A program made the translations under genes and the position numbers. The notes beneath the pieces were generated by a model that was not told the DNA's origin, ran no database searches, and worked only from the letters and a program-made list of their open reading frames with translations. Source: Chitinivorax tropicus (GTDB lineage Bacteria; Pseudomonadota; Gammaproteobacteria; Burkholderiales; SCOH01). Taken from it: DNA of 64,000 nt. The DNA is taken from positions 82,213-146,212 of the forward strand of contig NZ_JACHHY010000012.1 in NCBI RefSeq assembly GCF_014202905.1, given 5' to 3'. Below are positions 52,601 to 61,231 of the stretch, piece by piece (position 1 is the stretch's first letter; the number at the start of each line of letters is the position of its first letter).

Positions 52601-52946
52601 CCTTGCGCCGCATCCAGTCAGCGCACTCCTTTGCAATCGCGCGCTGGGTCAGCTTGTTGCGTAGCTGAATCTCGAACTCGCTCCCATACAGACTTCGTTC
52701 GCGGTCAGCCTTCGGGATGTGGAACTCTTTGCGTTCCTTACGAATCTTGTCGGTGACCTCGTTGGCGGTGAATGTCGGCGAGGTGAAGATGAATTGAAGC
52801 TCGTCGATTTTTTCCAGCTCTGCTTTGAGCGCTTCGAACGCGTACATCGAGAAGCAGGAGGCCGCAATCTTCAGGCAGGCACCAGGCTTGAGCGTCTGCT
52901 TGAGATCGTCACCGAGCAGGCGGTTGATGTTGTCGATCAGTTCCAT
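49677..52946 (-). CDS. SNF2-type helicase with degenerate PLD-like N-terminus
   Basis: A 1089-residue SF2 protein. Residues 1-170 look like the PLD-type N-terminus of helicase-related defence proteins, but the HxK motif seems lost (LHGFTAVDLG). The motor has ILADSVGLGKTFTAL near 273, VIDESHNFRN near 363, LSATPVNNR near 400, TAFADTADYL, and QRFGRVDRIGS near 830. A Lys/Glu-rich insert lies near 600-680. The ATG at 52946 overlaps the WYL stop; TTG 52949 is less likely. Function with Mod/Res is inferred from the operon. Confidence 0.85.
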   Translation of the reverse strand: MELIDNINRLLGDDLKQTLKPGACLKIAASCFSMYAFEALKAELEKIDELQFIFTSPTFTANEVTDKIRKERKEFHIPKADRERSLYGSEFEIQLRNKLTQRAIAKECADWMRRKATFKSNRSKAPMQQFACVQAAATETAYMPLHGFTAVDLGYQQGNAVSNLVNKMDEPTFTATYLSLFNQIWQDPEKLEDVTAQICDHIASVYQENSPESIYFLMLYNIFNEFLDDINEDVLPNDRTGYQDTLIWNKLFNYQKDAATGIINKLETYSGCILADSVGLGKTFTALAVVKYYELRNKSVLVLCPKKLADNWLNYNRNLKTNIFARDRFNYDVLCHTDLSRTSGESFGTPLNRINWGNYDLVVIDESHNFRNNDAYKEKETRYQKLMNKVIKEGVKTKVLMLSATPVNNRFNDLRNQLALAYEGDSENLSKKLRTGKTVEDIFRGAQASFNAWAKLPPEERTARAILDSLDFDFFELLDSVTIARSRKHIQTFYDTKDIGQFPERRKPLSFHSPLTQRTDVMSFNEIFEQLSLLKLAVYAPISYILPSRLKKYEEMYDTQVAGKGKLKQADREKSLQALMTTNLLKRLESSIESFRLTLQSLRANHTNTLAKISTFNQTGSVTSIDDLTDQLEDLDAEDDDLPTIGDSEIGGKVKISLADMDLPSWEHELKVDLEIIDALLASMNKITPADDAKLQHLKALVLEKIAAPLNPGNKKVLIFTAFADTADYLYANLAPELLATQTLHSAKVTGKGAPKSTLKKSYDFQELLTLFSPRSKEKAIVLPNEAAEIDVLIGTDCISEGQNLQDCDYLINYDIHWNPVRIIQRFGRVDRIGSPNSSIQLVNYWPDISLDEYINLKERVESRMMIADVTATGDDNVLSAQANDVSYRKEQLRRLQEEVIELEDLKTGVSITDLGLNDFRMDLLNYVKANGELSNVPSGMHAVVPAKPEMGLRPGVIFTLRNRNPSVNVSQHNRLHPYYLVYINREGEVIHDHTEVKRLLDLVRSCCKGQAQPIPDACRLFNKETADGRKMQVYSDLLGKTIRSMIEVKEEKDLDSLFSGGKTTALVNTIAGLDDFELITFLVIQEAG

Positions 52947-53845
52947 CAAGAGTCCGCCTTCGTAGTGGCGCTATAGCCCGGTGCCAATACGGCATTTTTC
53001 ACGCCGTAAATCGCGAGGTGATCTTTGAGCCATAACCGGTACTCCGGTCCGCGCAGACAATGATCGGGCGAGCAGTCGACACTCCATTTGCGCAGGATGT
53101 ACCCAGCTGTGGCGGCGCGCAGCTTCATCCGCAGCACGCCGTCGCGCATGCCGTAATCCATTTCGGTGATCTCCGGCCGGGGCTGATCCGGGTGCGGCAC
53201 CAACTCCAGTTCGACGATCCGCGTCCACTGAATGTCTTGATCGCTCATCTCATGGGCTGCAACTGGCTGCCCCTTGAGCACGACAGGGTTTTTGATCCGG
53301 GTGATGACGAAATCCCGGAACTCCTGAGACTTCCGGTCAAAGGCGCGGACATGCCAGCGCAGGCCGTTGTCGATCAGCGCAAAGGGGACGACTTCCCGCT
53401 CAGTACAGCCGCTAGATATTGAGTAGTACTCGACGCGGAGCGGACACCCCTGATGGATCGCCCGGGTCACGCTGGCCAGCACATCCAGATCCGGGTGTGT
53501 AAGCCGTGAGGGGCTTTCGCTGGCCACCCACGCCTTGAGCCGCATCGGCTCGCCGTCTCCAAAACCCTGCGTCAGCCAAGACAGCACCCGCTCCGGAGGA
53601 AAGTCGAAGATGGGGCGGAAGTCTGGCCCCAGGACGTAGGCCTTGCCTTTGGGGTCATAGTCGATGTTGCCTGGAGACAACTCCTTATAGAGCGCCAAAT
53701 CCCGGGTTGCCGCTGCGGACTGGATGCCAAAACGCGCAACCAAGTCCTGCCGACGGATCTCACCCACGAAGCGCACACGCAGCTCGATGAACGCGAGCCG
53801 GTCGCGCTGAGGCTGGGTCAGTTCTGCAAGTTGGTCTTTGGGCAT
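52946..53845 (-). CDS. WYL-domain repressor, BrxR/CapW type
   Basis: A 299-residue regulator: N-terminal winged helix (LAFIELRVRFVGEIRRQDLVARFGI), WYL domain near 130-200 (RVEYYSISSG, NGLRWHVRAFDRKS), and a C-terminal WCX-like dimer domain. BrxR/CapW proteins repress defence operons and respond to a signal from infection. It is the first gene of the seven-gene operon and likely controls its own promoter. AGGA sits almost on the ATG, so translation may be weak or start slightly elsewhere. Confidence 0.87.
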   Translation of the reverse strand: MPKDQLAELTQPQRDRLAFIELRVRFVGEIRRQDLVARFGIQSAAATRDLALYKELSPGNIDYDPKGKAYVLGPDFRPIFDFPPERVLSWLTQGFGDGEPMRLKAWVASESPSRLTHPDLDVLASVTRAIHQGCPLRVEYYSISSGCTEREVVPFALIDNGLRWHVRAFDRKSQEFRDFVITRIKNPVVLKGQPVAAHEMSDQDIQWTRIVELELVPHPDQPRPEITEMDYGMRDGVLRMKLRAATAGYILRKWSVDCSPDHCLRGPEYRLWLKDHLAIYGVKNAVLAPGYSATTKADS

Positions 53846-53895
53846 TCCTGAGTGCTCTATCGGGTTAACGAATACTTGTGCGGGTTATTGCGGGA

Positions 53896-53924
53896 AGTAT
53901 ATAAGCTGCTCTAGAATGTGGCAA
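53896..53924 (-). promoter_or_regulatory. Sigma70 promoter for the WYL-defence operon
   Basis: Reverse strand TTGCCA (-35, 53919-53924), 17 bp, TATACT (-10, 53896-53901). The -10 lies about 50 bp upstream of ATG 53845. The left arm of the inverted repeat at 53922-53958 overlaps the -35, an arrangement suited to repression. Confidence 0.7.
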
Positions 53925-53958
53925 TGCAATGTTTTTGATTCTTGTATACGTTGCATTG
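53922..53958. promoter_or_regulatory. Inverted repeat, probable WYL-repressor operator
   Basis: Arms CAATGCAATG (53922-53931) and CGTTGCATTG (53949-53958) match as inverted copies at nine of ten positions. They lie between the WYL operon and jetA; further dyad bases extend outward (atgtgg and ccacat near 53917 and 53965). No clear forward -35/-10 was found for jetA. Confidence 0.6.
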
Positions 53959-53996
53959 TGATTACCACATGACGGGCGACGCCCGCACTTTGGAGC

Positions 53997-55463
53997 ATGG
54001 GAGTGAAAGCAGACAAAGCCATCGCGACCTACCGGCGCATGCGGGCGCAACCGCTGTGGCGTCTGCTTGCCTCGACTACCGGGCCCACCGTCATTGGCCT
54101 GCTTCAATCTCATCTGTATGAGGGCGAGCGAAGCCTCCCTGCTTCCATTTTTCACGAACGCATCGCAAGGGATCTGGAAGAGCTGCGCGCCCAAGGCGAA
54201 GACTTTCCCCAAACGGCACAGGCGTATGTCGCCAGCTGGCTCGCCGATGGCTACTTGGAACGACGCTTCCCGGCTGGGGCTTCAGAGGAGGAATATGAAC
54301 TCTCCACGGCGGCTGTCGAAGCCATTCGGTTCGTATCTGGACTGGCACAGCCGCATTCAGCTGCGACCGAAAGCCGCCTGACCCTCGTTATCGAGGCCTT
54401 GGCCCGACTTGCCGAGGACACCGACACCGACAAGTTCCGACGCATCGACCGGCTCATGGCCGAGCAAGCCCGTATCGACAAGGAAATTGACGCCATCCAG
54501 AAGGGGCAGATGCGCGTGCTACCCCATACAACGGCGCTCGAGCGCACGCGGGAGATCATCACGCTGGCCGACGATCTGGCCGGTGATTTCCGCCGTGTTC
54601 GCGATCAGTTCGACCAATTGAATCGCGATCTCCGTGAACGCATCATGGACAACGATGGCAATCGTGGGGATGTTCTGGATTCGCTGTTCGCCGGAATCGA
54701 TCTGATTTCAGAGAGCGACGCAGGCCGGACTTTCTCCGCTTTCTGGCGGTTGCTTACGGACCCGGAGCAGGCGGCCACGCTTGATCAGGCGCTTGATAGC
54801 GTTATGTCGCGGGAGTTCGTGGGGCAGCTCGAAGCCAAGGAGCGACGATTCCTTCTGCGGCTGACGCGCACCCTTCTTGAGCAGGGCGGCATGGTTCACG
54901 AGGTGCTCCAGACCTTCGCGCGCAGCCTAAAGCACTTCGTCCAGAGCCGTGAATACCTCGAGCAACGCCGACTCAATCACTTGCTGAAAGACGCTCAGCG
55001 CGCAGCACTGAGCCTGAAAGATGAAGTCAGGGCCACTGAGACCCTCCAGTACACGCTGGAACTCACGAGCAGTCGGTTGCGCTCCTTGTCCCAATGGGTG
55101 CTGCACGACCCATCCCTGCAAGCATTGCCCGGGCAGATGGCAGAAGGGGACGCGCCGCCCATCGACCTGGAGTCTGTGAGCGAACTGGTCGCTCAGTCCG
55201 AGATCGACTTCCGAACACTCAAGGCCAACGTGCTGGCAGTCCTGGAGCAACGCTCCCAGGCATCGATTGCCGACGTACTGGAGCAGTTCCCTGCCGCACA
55301 GGGGTTGGGCAGCGTCGTCGGCCTGCTGGCGTTGGGCAGTCGGCATGGGTTCAAGGCCGACCACAGTGAAACCGTTGGCTGGGTTGGAGGCGACGACGAG
55401 CGTCGTAGCGCCCGAATTCCAAAGATCTTCTTTTTGAGGGAGCGGGCCAATGAACTGGTCTGA
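53997..55463 (+). CDS. jetA: Wadjet JetA (DUF3375)
   Basis: A 488-residue kleisin-like subunit of the type I Wadjet complex: N-terminal winged-helix segment (WRLLASTTGPTVIGLLQSHL), a long helical middle (LIEALARLAED, RIDRLMAEQARIDKEIDAIQ) and a C-terminal WHD-like end. It bridges the JetC heads. ATG 53997 lies only one base after GGAG; GTG 54003, seven bases after GGAG, may be the real start. It overlaps jetB by 14 bp. Confidence 0.88.
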   Translation: MGVKADKAIATYRRMRAQPLWRLLASTTGPTVIGLLQSHLYEGERSLPASIFHERIARDLEELRAQGEDFPQTAQAYVASWLADGYLERRFPAGASEEEYELSTAAVEAIRFVSGLAQPHSAATESRLTLVIEALARLAEDTDTDKFRRIDRLMAEQARIDKEIDAIQKGQMRVLPHTTALERTREIITLADDLAGDFRRVRDQFDQLNRDLRERIMDNDGNRGDVLDSLFAGIDLISESDAGRTFSAFWRLLTDPEQAATLDQALDSVMSREFVGQLEAKERRFLLRLTRTLLEQGGMVHEVLQTFARSLKHFVQSREYLEQRRLNHLLKDAQRAALSLKDEVRATETLQYTLELTSSRLRSLSQWVLHDPSLQALPGQMAEGDAPPIDLESVSELVAQSEIDFRTLKANVLAVLEQRSQASIADVLEQFPAAQGLGSVVGLLALGSRHGFKADHSETVGWVGGDDERRSARIPKIFFLRERANELV

Positions 55464-56157
55464 GAACGATGAATCGGCAATGCCGGCCGAAGCACAAGCA
55501 CCCGAGGCTGCTCAGGTGCCTGCCAACACCCTGTTCATGGGTGACAGCGGTGAGTTGGCACTGGATACCCGGCGCGCGCTGGTGCAGCTACTGGCAGGGC
55601 CGTCGCTGGATGGACGTCGGCATCCAAAACTCTGGCCGATCTTGGTGCGAGACGAAGCGGTGATCCGTCGGCGTCTTGCCGAACTGTTTCTCGAACTGGT
55701 CATCGACCGAGACGTGCAAGTGGCCTTCACGCGCCAGGCAGATACCGGCGACCTCGAAGTGCCCCTTCTGCTGCGTCGCGCCCAACTGACCTTCATTGAC
55801 TCCATTCTGTTGCTCCACCTTCGCCAGCGATTGACCCAGGCGGACTCGCAGGGCGACCGCGCCGTGGTATCGACAGACGAGATCACGGAGTTTCTCTCCC
55901 TCTATGAGCGCGCCGCCAACACCGACCGTGCAGGGTTCGTGAAACGGGTTCACGCCTCTATCGAGAAGATCAAGAAGCACAGCATCCTGCAGAAAATTCG
56001 CTCAAGCGAGGATCGCTTCGAGATTTCGCCGACGCTGAAACTCCTATTCTCAGCCGAGGAAATACAAGCGCTGACGCACCTGTATCAGCGCATGGCCGCC
56101 GGAGAGGCGCCAGCGCAACTGACTCAGACCGACGCTGATGAGGAGGTCGACCAATGA
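55450..56157 (+). CDS. jetB: Wadjet JetB (DUF4194)
   Basis: A 235-residue KITE-like subunit with paired winged helices (RRALVQLLAGPSLDGRRHPKLWP, LIDRDVQVAFTRQ, TDEITEFLSLYERAANTDRAGF). It binds JetA and stabilises the SMC-like complex. ATG 55450 is inside the end of jetA; its end overlaps the jetC start by four bases. Confidence 0.88.
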   Translation: MNWSENDESAMPAEAQAPEAAQVPANTLFMGDSGELALDTRRALVQLLAGPSLDGRRHPKLWPILVRDEAVIRRRLAELFLELVIDRDVQVAFTRQADTGDLEVPLLLRRAQLTFIDSILLLHLRQRLTQADSQGDRAVVSTDEITEFLSLYERAANTDRAGFVKRVHASIEKIKKHSILQKIRSSEDRFEISPTLKLLFSAEEIQALTHLYQRMAAGEAPAQLTQTDADEEVDQ

Positions 56158-59100
56158 TTTCGGAACCCCAAACCGCCTCCTTGTTTGCCCGCGAGCAGTT
56201 TCGGATGACTCGCCTGCAGGTTTACAACTGGGGCACTTTCTCCGGCTTGCACGATGTGCCGATCAGCGAGCGAGGCTTTCTGTTTGTGGGTCGATCCGGC
56301 GCTGGGAAGTCGACGCTGCTCGATGCATTTTCGGCGTTGCTGACACCGCCTCGCTGGATCGATTTCAACGCTGCAGCGCGCGAGGCGGACCGCAGCGGTC
56401 GTGACCGAAACCTCGTTACCTACATACGTGGTGCGTGGGCTGAACAGAAGGATGGGGAGTCAGGCGAGATCGCGACCCGCTACCTGCGCGCGGGGACGAC
56501 CTGGTCAGCCTTGGCGCTGACCTACCAGAATGCCTTGGGCCAGTCTGTGGTGTTGGTTCAGGTGTTCTGGCTGCGCGGTAATGCAAACGGTAGCGCCGAC
56601 GTCAAACGCCACTACCTTGTCATGGAGCGGGCCTTTGACCTGCGCGAGCTGGAGGACTTTGGTCAGTCAAACTTCGACATCCGAAAGCTCAAGCAGCCCT
56701 TCCCGGAGGCATTCGCTCGCGACGAATTCCGCCCCTATTGCGAACGGTTCTGCCGTCTGCTCGGCATCGAGAGCGAAATGGCTCTGCGTTTGCTGCACAA
56801 AACCCAGTCGGCCAAGAACCTCGGCGACCTCAATACCTTCCTGCGCGACTTCATGCTCGACAAGCCCGAGACCTTCGAGGTGGCGGATCGCTTGGTCAGT
56901 GAATTTGGCGAACTCAATGCTGCCCACCAGGCGGTTGTCACGGCCCGCGAGCAGGTTCAAACACTCGCGCCAGCGAGGGATCAGCACCAGCGCAGGGACT
57001 CGTTGATGCTGCAACGCAATGGACTGGATGAGCTTCGACTTGGCGTTGATGGCTACCGGGAAACTCGGCGCATTGAGCTTCTCAAGGAGCATGTGGCAGC
57101 CCTGGAGGTGCAAGCCAACGGCTCAGAAGGTGAAGTGGGGCGACGTCAAAGCACCCTGGATAACCACGCCGCAACCTTGCGCGATCTGGAGCGGCAGCAC
57201 CGTGAGGCAGGCGGTGATCAGATCGAGCAATGGGAGGCTGAGAAATCGGGGCTGGAGGGCCAGCGCACAGATCGCCTGCGCAAACGCGGTCAGGCCGAAG
57301 AGGCATGCAAGAAGCTGGGGTGGAGCCTCCCGGATTCGCCTCAAGCCTTCGCGGAACTGTTGGGAAACGCGCGGGAGGAGGTTGAAAACTGGGAGCAGCG
57401 AAGCAACGCGAACCGCGAAGAACAGTTCCGCCTGGCAGGAGAAAAAAGGGACGCTGAGGCAGCATTTTCGCAAGCAGTGAAAGAGGTGCAGGCACTCCAG
57501 CGCCAGCCATCGAACATTCCAGCCGACATGCTGGAAATGCGCCGAAATATCGCTGCCGCCATCGGGATCGCGGAGTCGGCACTTCCCTTTGTTGGCGAAC
57601 TCGTCGAAGTGAAACCTGACGAGGCCGAATGGCAGGGGGCCATTGAGCGCGTCCTGCACGGCTTTGCGCTCTCACTCCTTGTGGACGAGCGCCAGTATTC
57701 CGCGCTGGCCAATCACATCAACACCACCCACCTTGGGCAGCGCTTGGTGTATTACCGGACTGGCCGTCCGGAGACGTGGCAGGCCAAGCCAATCGGGGCT
57801 AACTCGCTCGTACTCAAGCTGAACGTCAAAGAGGGAGCCTACGCTGATTGGCTCCAGGCAGAACTGCGGCAACGCTTCGATTACGCGTGCGTCGATTCCA
57901 TTCAGTCGTTCAGGAGCGCAGATCGCGCCATCACCCGCGAGGGCCAGGTCAAGCACAGCAAAACTCGGCACGAGAAAGACGACCGCAGAAGTGTCGGCGA
58001 CCGACGAAACTGGGTGCTCGGATTCGATAACCGGGAGAAGTTCGGGCTGTTTCAAGCTCAGGCGCAGGAGCAGGCTGACGCGATTGCGCGCCTCGGCGGG
58101 GAGATCGACAAACTCTCCGACCAAGACAAGAACCGTGCAACCCGAGCGATGCAGTGCCAAACGCTGGTGAATCTCCAGTGGCAGGAAATAGATCTGCTCC
58201 CATTGCTGGATCGCATCTCCACCATTGAGCGGCAAATCCGCGAAGCGCGGGAAGGCAACACCACCCTACTGCAGCTCAGTGAGCAGATCGAGAAGCAAAA
58301 GAAGCTCGTCGAGGATGCTGATAAGGAGCTTCGCCAGGCAACGCGCGCGCACGACTCGATTCTTGACCAAATCAAGACCGGTACGCAGAAACTGGAATCG
58401 CTCCTACAGGACGCGTCTCTCGTTCCTTTGACGCCGCACCAGGTTTCGGGACTCGACGAGCGCTTCGCCAAGCAGTCAGATGCAGTCCGGCTCGACAACC
58501 TCGACAAGGTGACAACCTCTGTAGAACGCGCACTCAATGCGGAGATCGAAGAGGTCAACCGTGGGATTGGTGCCTGCGAGAAGGAAATAGAAGCGCGCTT
58601 CGCCGATTTCAAACGTCAGTGGCCCATGGACGCGGGCGACATGGACACGAGCCTCGCCAGCGCGCCAGACTTCTTCGCCAAATTGGTTCGACTGGAAACG
58701 GATGGCTTGCCTGCCTATGAGCAGCGGTTCTTCGAGCTGCTTCAAAACCAAAGCCACCAGAATCTGGCGGCACTTTCCACTTACCTGAACGATGCGCGCA
58801 AAGCCATCCTTGAGCGGATGGATCTCGTCAACGACAGTCTTGGCCAGGTGCCTTTCAATCAGAGCGCCAATCAACGCACCTATCTCCACATCGATGCCAG
58901 CGACCGGCAGCTTGTCGACGTCAAGGAGTTCAAGCAGGAAATCCAGCAGGCTCTGAGCCATGCGTGGACGGAGGACCGCGAGTTTGCCGAGGCACGGTTC
59001 CTGGCCCTACGCCGACTTGTTGATCGACTCGCCAGTCAGGACCCCGAGCAAAAACGTTGGCGTGAAACCGTGCTCGACGTTCGACAACATGTGGAGTTCA

Positions 59101-59528
59101 TCGGAAGGGAAATCGATGAAAGCGGCGTCGAGGTCGAGATCTACCGCAGCGGAGCAGGCAAGTCTGGCGGTCAACGACAGAAGCTGGCCACCACGTGCTT
59201 GGCCGCTGCATTGCGGTATCAGCTGGGCGGGAACGACCACGGCGTGCCGATGTACGCGCCCGTCGTGCTTGATGAAGCCTTCGACAAGGCTGATAACGAG
59301 TTCACCGCTTTGGCGATGAACATCTTTACCAATTTCGGATTCCAGATGGTAGTCGCTACACCGCTGAAGTCCGTCATGACCCTTGAACCATTCATCGGTG
59401 GTGCCTGCTTCGTAGATATCAGCGACCGGCGCGTTTCAGGCGTCCTGCTGATCGAGTACGACGGTGACCGTCAGCGGTTGAAGCTCCCAGAGCACGCACG
59501 AGAGGAGGCTAGCGTTGAAGCTTCCTGA
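56154..59528 (+). CDS. jetC: Wadjet JetC, SMC-like ATPase
   Basis: A 1124-residue SbcC/SMC-like protein: Walker A FVGRSGAGKSTLLDAF near 43-58, two long coiled-coil arms (about 280-450 and 630-770) around a hinge (about 480-600), signature GAGKSGGQRQKLA near 1000 and Walker B VVLDEAFDKAD near 1037. JetC extrudes DNA loops and delivers small circular plasmids to JetD. Full family length. Confidence 0.93.
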   Translation: MISEPQTASLFAREQFRMTRLQVYNWGTFSGLHDVPISERGFLFVGRSGAGKSTLLDAFSALLTPPRWIDFNAAAREADRSGRDRNLVTYIRGAWAEQKDGESGEIATRYLRAGTTWSALALTYQNALGQSVVLVQVFWLRGNANGSADVKRHYLVMERAFDLRELEDFGQSNFDIRKLKQPFPEAFARDEFRPYCERFCRLLGIESEMALRLLHKTQSAKNLGDLNTFLRDFMLDKPETFEVADRLVSEFGELNAAHQAVVTAREQVQTLAPARDQHQRRDSLMLQRNGLDELRLGVDGYRETRRIELLKEHVAALEVQANGSEGEVGRRQSTLDNHAATLRDLERQHREAGGDQIEQWEAEKSGLEGQRTDRLRKRGQAEEACKKLGWSLPDSPQAFAELLGNAREEVENWEQRSNANREEQFRLAGEKRDAEAAFSQAVKEVQALQRQPSNIPADMLEMRRNIAAAIGIAESALPFVGELVEVKPDEAEWQGAIERVLHGFALSLLVDERQYSALANHINTTHLGQRLVYYRTGRPETWQAKPIGANSLVLKLNVKEGAYADWLQAELRQRFDYACVDSIQSFRSADRAITREGQVKHSKTRHEKDDRRSVGDRRNWVLGFDNREKFGLFQAQAQEQADAIARLGGEIDKLSDQDKNRATRAMQCQTLVNLQWQEIDLLPLLDRISTIERQIREAREGNTTLLQLSEQIEKQKKLVEDADKELRQATRAHDSILDQIKTGTQKLESLLQDASLVPLTPHQVSGLDERFAKQSDAVRLDNLDKVTTSVERALNAEIEEVNRGIGACEKEIEARFADFKRQWPMDAGDMDTSLASAPDFFAKLVRLETDGLPAYEQRFFELLQNQSHQNLAALSTYLNDARKAILERMDLVNDSLGQVPFNQSANQRTYLHIDASDRQLVDVKEFKQEIQQALSHAWTEDREFAEARFLALRRLVDRLASQDPEQKRWRETVLDVRQHVEFIGREIDESGVEVEIYRSGAGKSGGQRQKLATTCLAAALRYQLGGNDHGVPMYAPVVLDEAFDKADNEFTALAMNIFTNFGFQMVVATPLKSVMTLEPFIGGACFVDISDRRVSGVLLIEYDGDRQRLKLPEHAREEASVEAS

Positions 59529-60678
59529 AGATGTCAGGCAGGCCCTTGTCCGTCGCTTTCAGAGCAAGCACCGCGAGTGGTTGATCGGTGATGCGGGCGA
59601 AAGCCTGTGGCCGCTAGAGGTTGCGCTCGGTGCACCGACGGAACAGGCTGCGCTGAGACAAGTCGATGGTGTTCGCGCTTGGGTGAGCGCATGGCAAGGC
59701 TGGCAAGGGGTCGGCATCCTATCTTGGTGTGACCGGCGGTGGAAGGCGCTTGGTGTCCAGCGACTGCCAGAGAAACTAGCGTTGCGCGGTCCCGAAGACG
59801 TTGCCATGTGGATTGGTGAATCCGCACGGTGGGAGCGCGCCCAGTCTCGCTACCGGGCGCTAATTGCCCGCTGGCCGGTACTGGCGCAGCAGTTGCCGAG
59901 ATACTTTGATGTCCTCGCAGACTACAGCGATGCCGACTATCAAAGGCTTACAGAGATGCTGGATTGGATTGCGAGCCATCCGAACTCCAACCTGTATCCC
60001 CGCCAGATGCCGGTATCAGGACTGGACAGCAAATGGCTTGATGGGCGCAAAGGGCTGCTGACGGATCTGATGGCCGCAATACAGGAGGACTCATCCAGCG
60101 ACCTGGATTTTTACCAGCGGTGCGGCCTGAAGGCTCCACCACTCCTTGTGCGCATGAGGGTGCTGGATCAGTCGTTGCGAGCTCATGTCGGAGGCGTGGG
60201 TGACATCACTGCGCCGGTTGACGACCTCGCAGGTATCAGTTGGCCTGTCTCGCATGTGTTCATTGTCGAGAACCTTCAAACGGGACTGGCAATGTCCGAC
60301 ATGCCGGGCGCTGTCGTGTTCATGCGCCTTGGCTATAACGTCGACGTGTTGGCCCGGCTACCTTGGCTTGCCCGTGCGAGGTGCATCTACTGGGGTGACT
60401 TGGATACCCATGGATTTGCCATTCTGCATCGCGCCCGTTCATACATTCCAGAGTTGCAATCCGTGCTCATGGACGAAGAGACTTTGCTTCGACACAAGGC
60501 ACTGTGGGTGGACGAGGCGGCGCAGCATTCAGCAGCGGAACTGACGCTCCTAACCAAGGATGAGCAGCAACTTTATCGGGATCTCAAGCAGCAGCGCTGG
60601 GGACAAAACGTTCGCTTGGAGCAGGAGCGAATCGACTGGACTACCGCATGGAACGTGTTGCAAGGGTCATTGGCCTAG
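59515..60678 (+). CDS. jetD: Wadjet JetD nuclease (DUF3322-DUF2220)
   Basis: A 387-residue topoVI/Spo11-type Toprim nuclease: an N-terminal DUF3322 region (1-180) and a Toprim-like core with IVENLQTG (Glu near 250) and GDLDTHGFAIL (Asp pair near 295). It cleaves plasmid DNA after loop extrusion. The TTG start follows AGAGGAGG by seven bases and overlaps jetC by 14 bp. Confidence 0.88.
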   Translation: MKLPEDVRQALVRRFQSKHREWLIGDAGESLWPLEVALGAPTEQAALRQVDGVRAWVSAWQGWQGVGILSWCDRRWKALGVQRLPEKLALRGPEDVAMWIGESARWERAQSRYRALIARWPVLAQQLPRYFDVLADYSDADYQRLTEMLDWIASHPNSNLYPRQMPVSGLDSKWLDGRKGLLTDLMAAIQEDSSSDLDFYQRCGLKAPPLLVRMRVLDQSLRAHVGGVGDITAPVDDLAGISWPVSHVFIVENLQTGLAMSDMPGAVVFMRLGYNVDVLARLPWLARARCIYWGDLDTHGFAILHRARSYIPELQSVLMDEETLLRHKALWVDEAAQHSAAELTLLTKDEQQLYRDLKQQRWGQNVRLEQERIDWTTAWNVLQGSLA

Positions 60679-60721
60679 AGCCAGCGGCCTGTAGCAGTTG
60701 GTAGCCGATGGCGACCCCTGA

Positions 60722-61231
60722 TCAGCGCAGCGCGTTCAACACTTTTTCGGCTTCTGGCCAGGGCAGCCGTCGCTTGCCCGACTTCATTCGGTCGAGTGCC
60801 TTGAAGGCGTCGTCGACAGTCAGCAGCTGGTTCTCGATCATGGCGCACAGCAACCCAATGGTGCCCATGACGTTGACCTGTTCCTTGTTGGCAACAATTC
60901 GCAAATTGGTGTCGCCCGTGAGTAGGGTGCAGGCCTCTTGCTTCGCAAGCGCCAATGCCAAGTAGTCGTTGTGACTGGGCTTGGGGCCGTTTTTCGCGGG
61001 AAGTAGGTGATTGTGCTGGCCTGGCAACTGCTGGGCATAGGCTACGAAGTCGCCGCTGACCTCCATGACCTGCAAGCCCAAGTCTTCCAGGCCCGGACTG
61101 CCCGGCTCGATTTCTTCGTAGTACAGCAGATCAGGGATGCCGAACTGCATCGGAAGCTGGAAGAGCGTCTCCATCAACGCTCCCGCTTCCATATCGATCA
61201 AGATGTTCGCATCACTGATGAGCAACCGCAT
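60722..61231 (-). CDS. PIN-domain nuclease (toxin candidate)
   Basis: A 169-residue PIN protein: LLISDANILIDME with Asp7 and Asp13, then PSHNDYLALALAKQEACTLLTGDTNLR with acidic residues near 91 and 107, the four-acid RNase site. It overlaps the upstream XRE-ImmA gene by 20 bp, like known ImmA/PIN-type toxin pairs. Confidence 0.8.
   Translation of the reverse strand: MRLLISDANILIDMEAGALMETLFQLPMQFGIPDLLYYEEIEPGSPGLEDLGLQVMEVSGDFVAYAQQLPGQHNHLLPAKNGPKPSHNDYLALALAKQEACTLLTGDTNLRIVANKEQVNVMGTIGLLCAMIENQLLTVDDAFKALDRMKSGKRRLPWPEAEKVLNALR

Noticed and set aside
39349..53845. BREX or DISARM classification of the operon
   Set aside because: Marker genes brxC/brxZ/pglX and drmA/drmB/drmC are not present.
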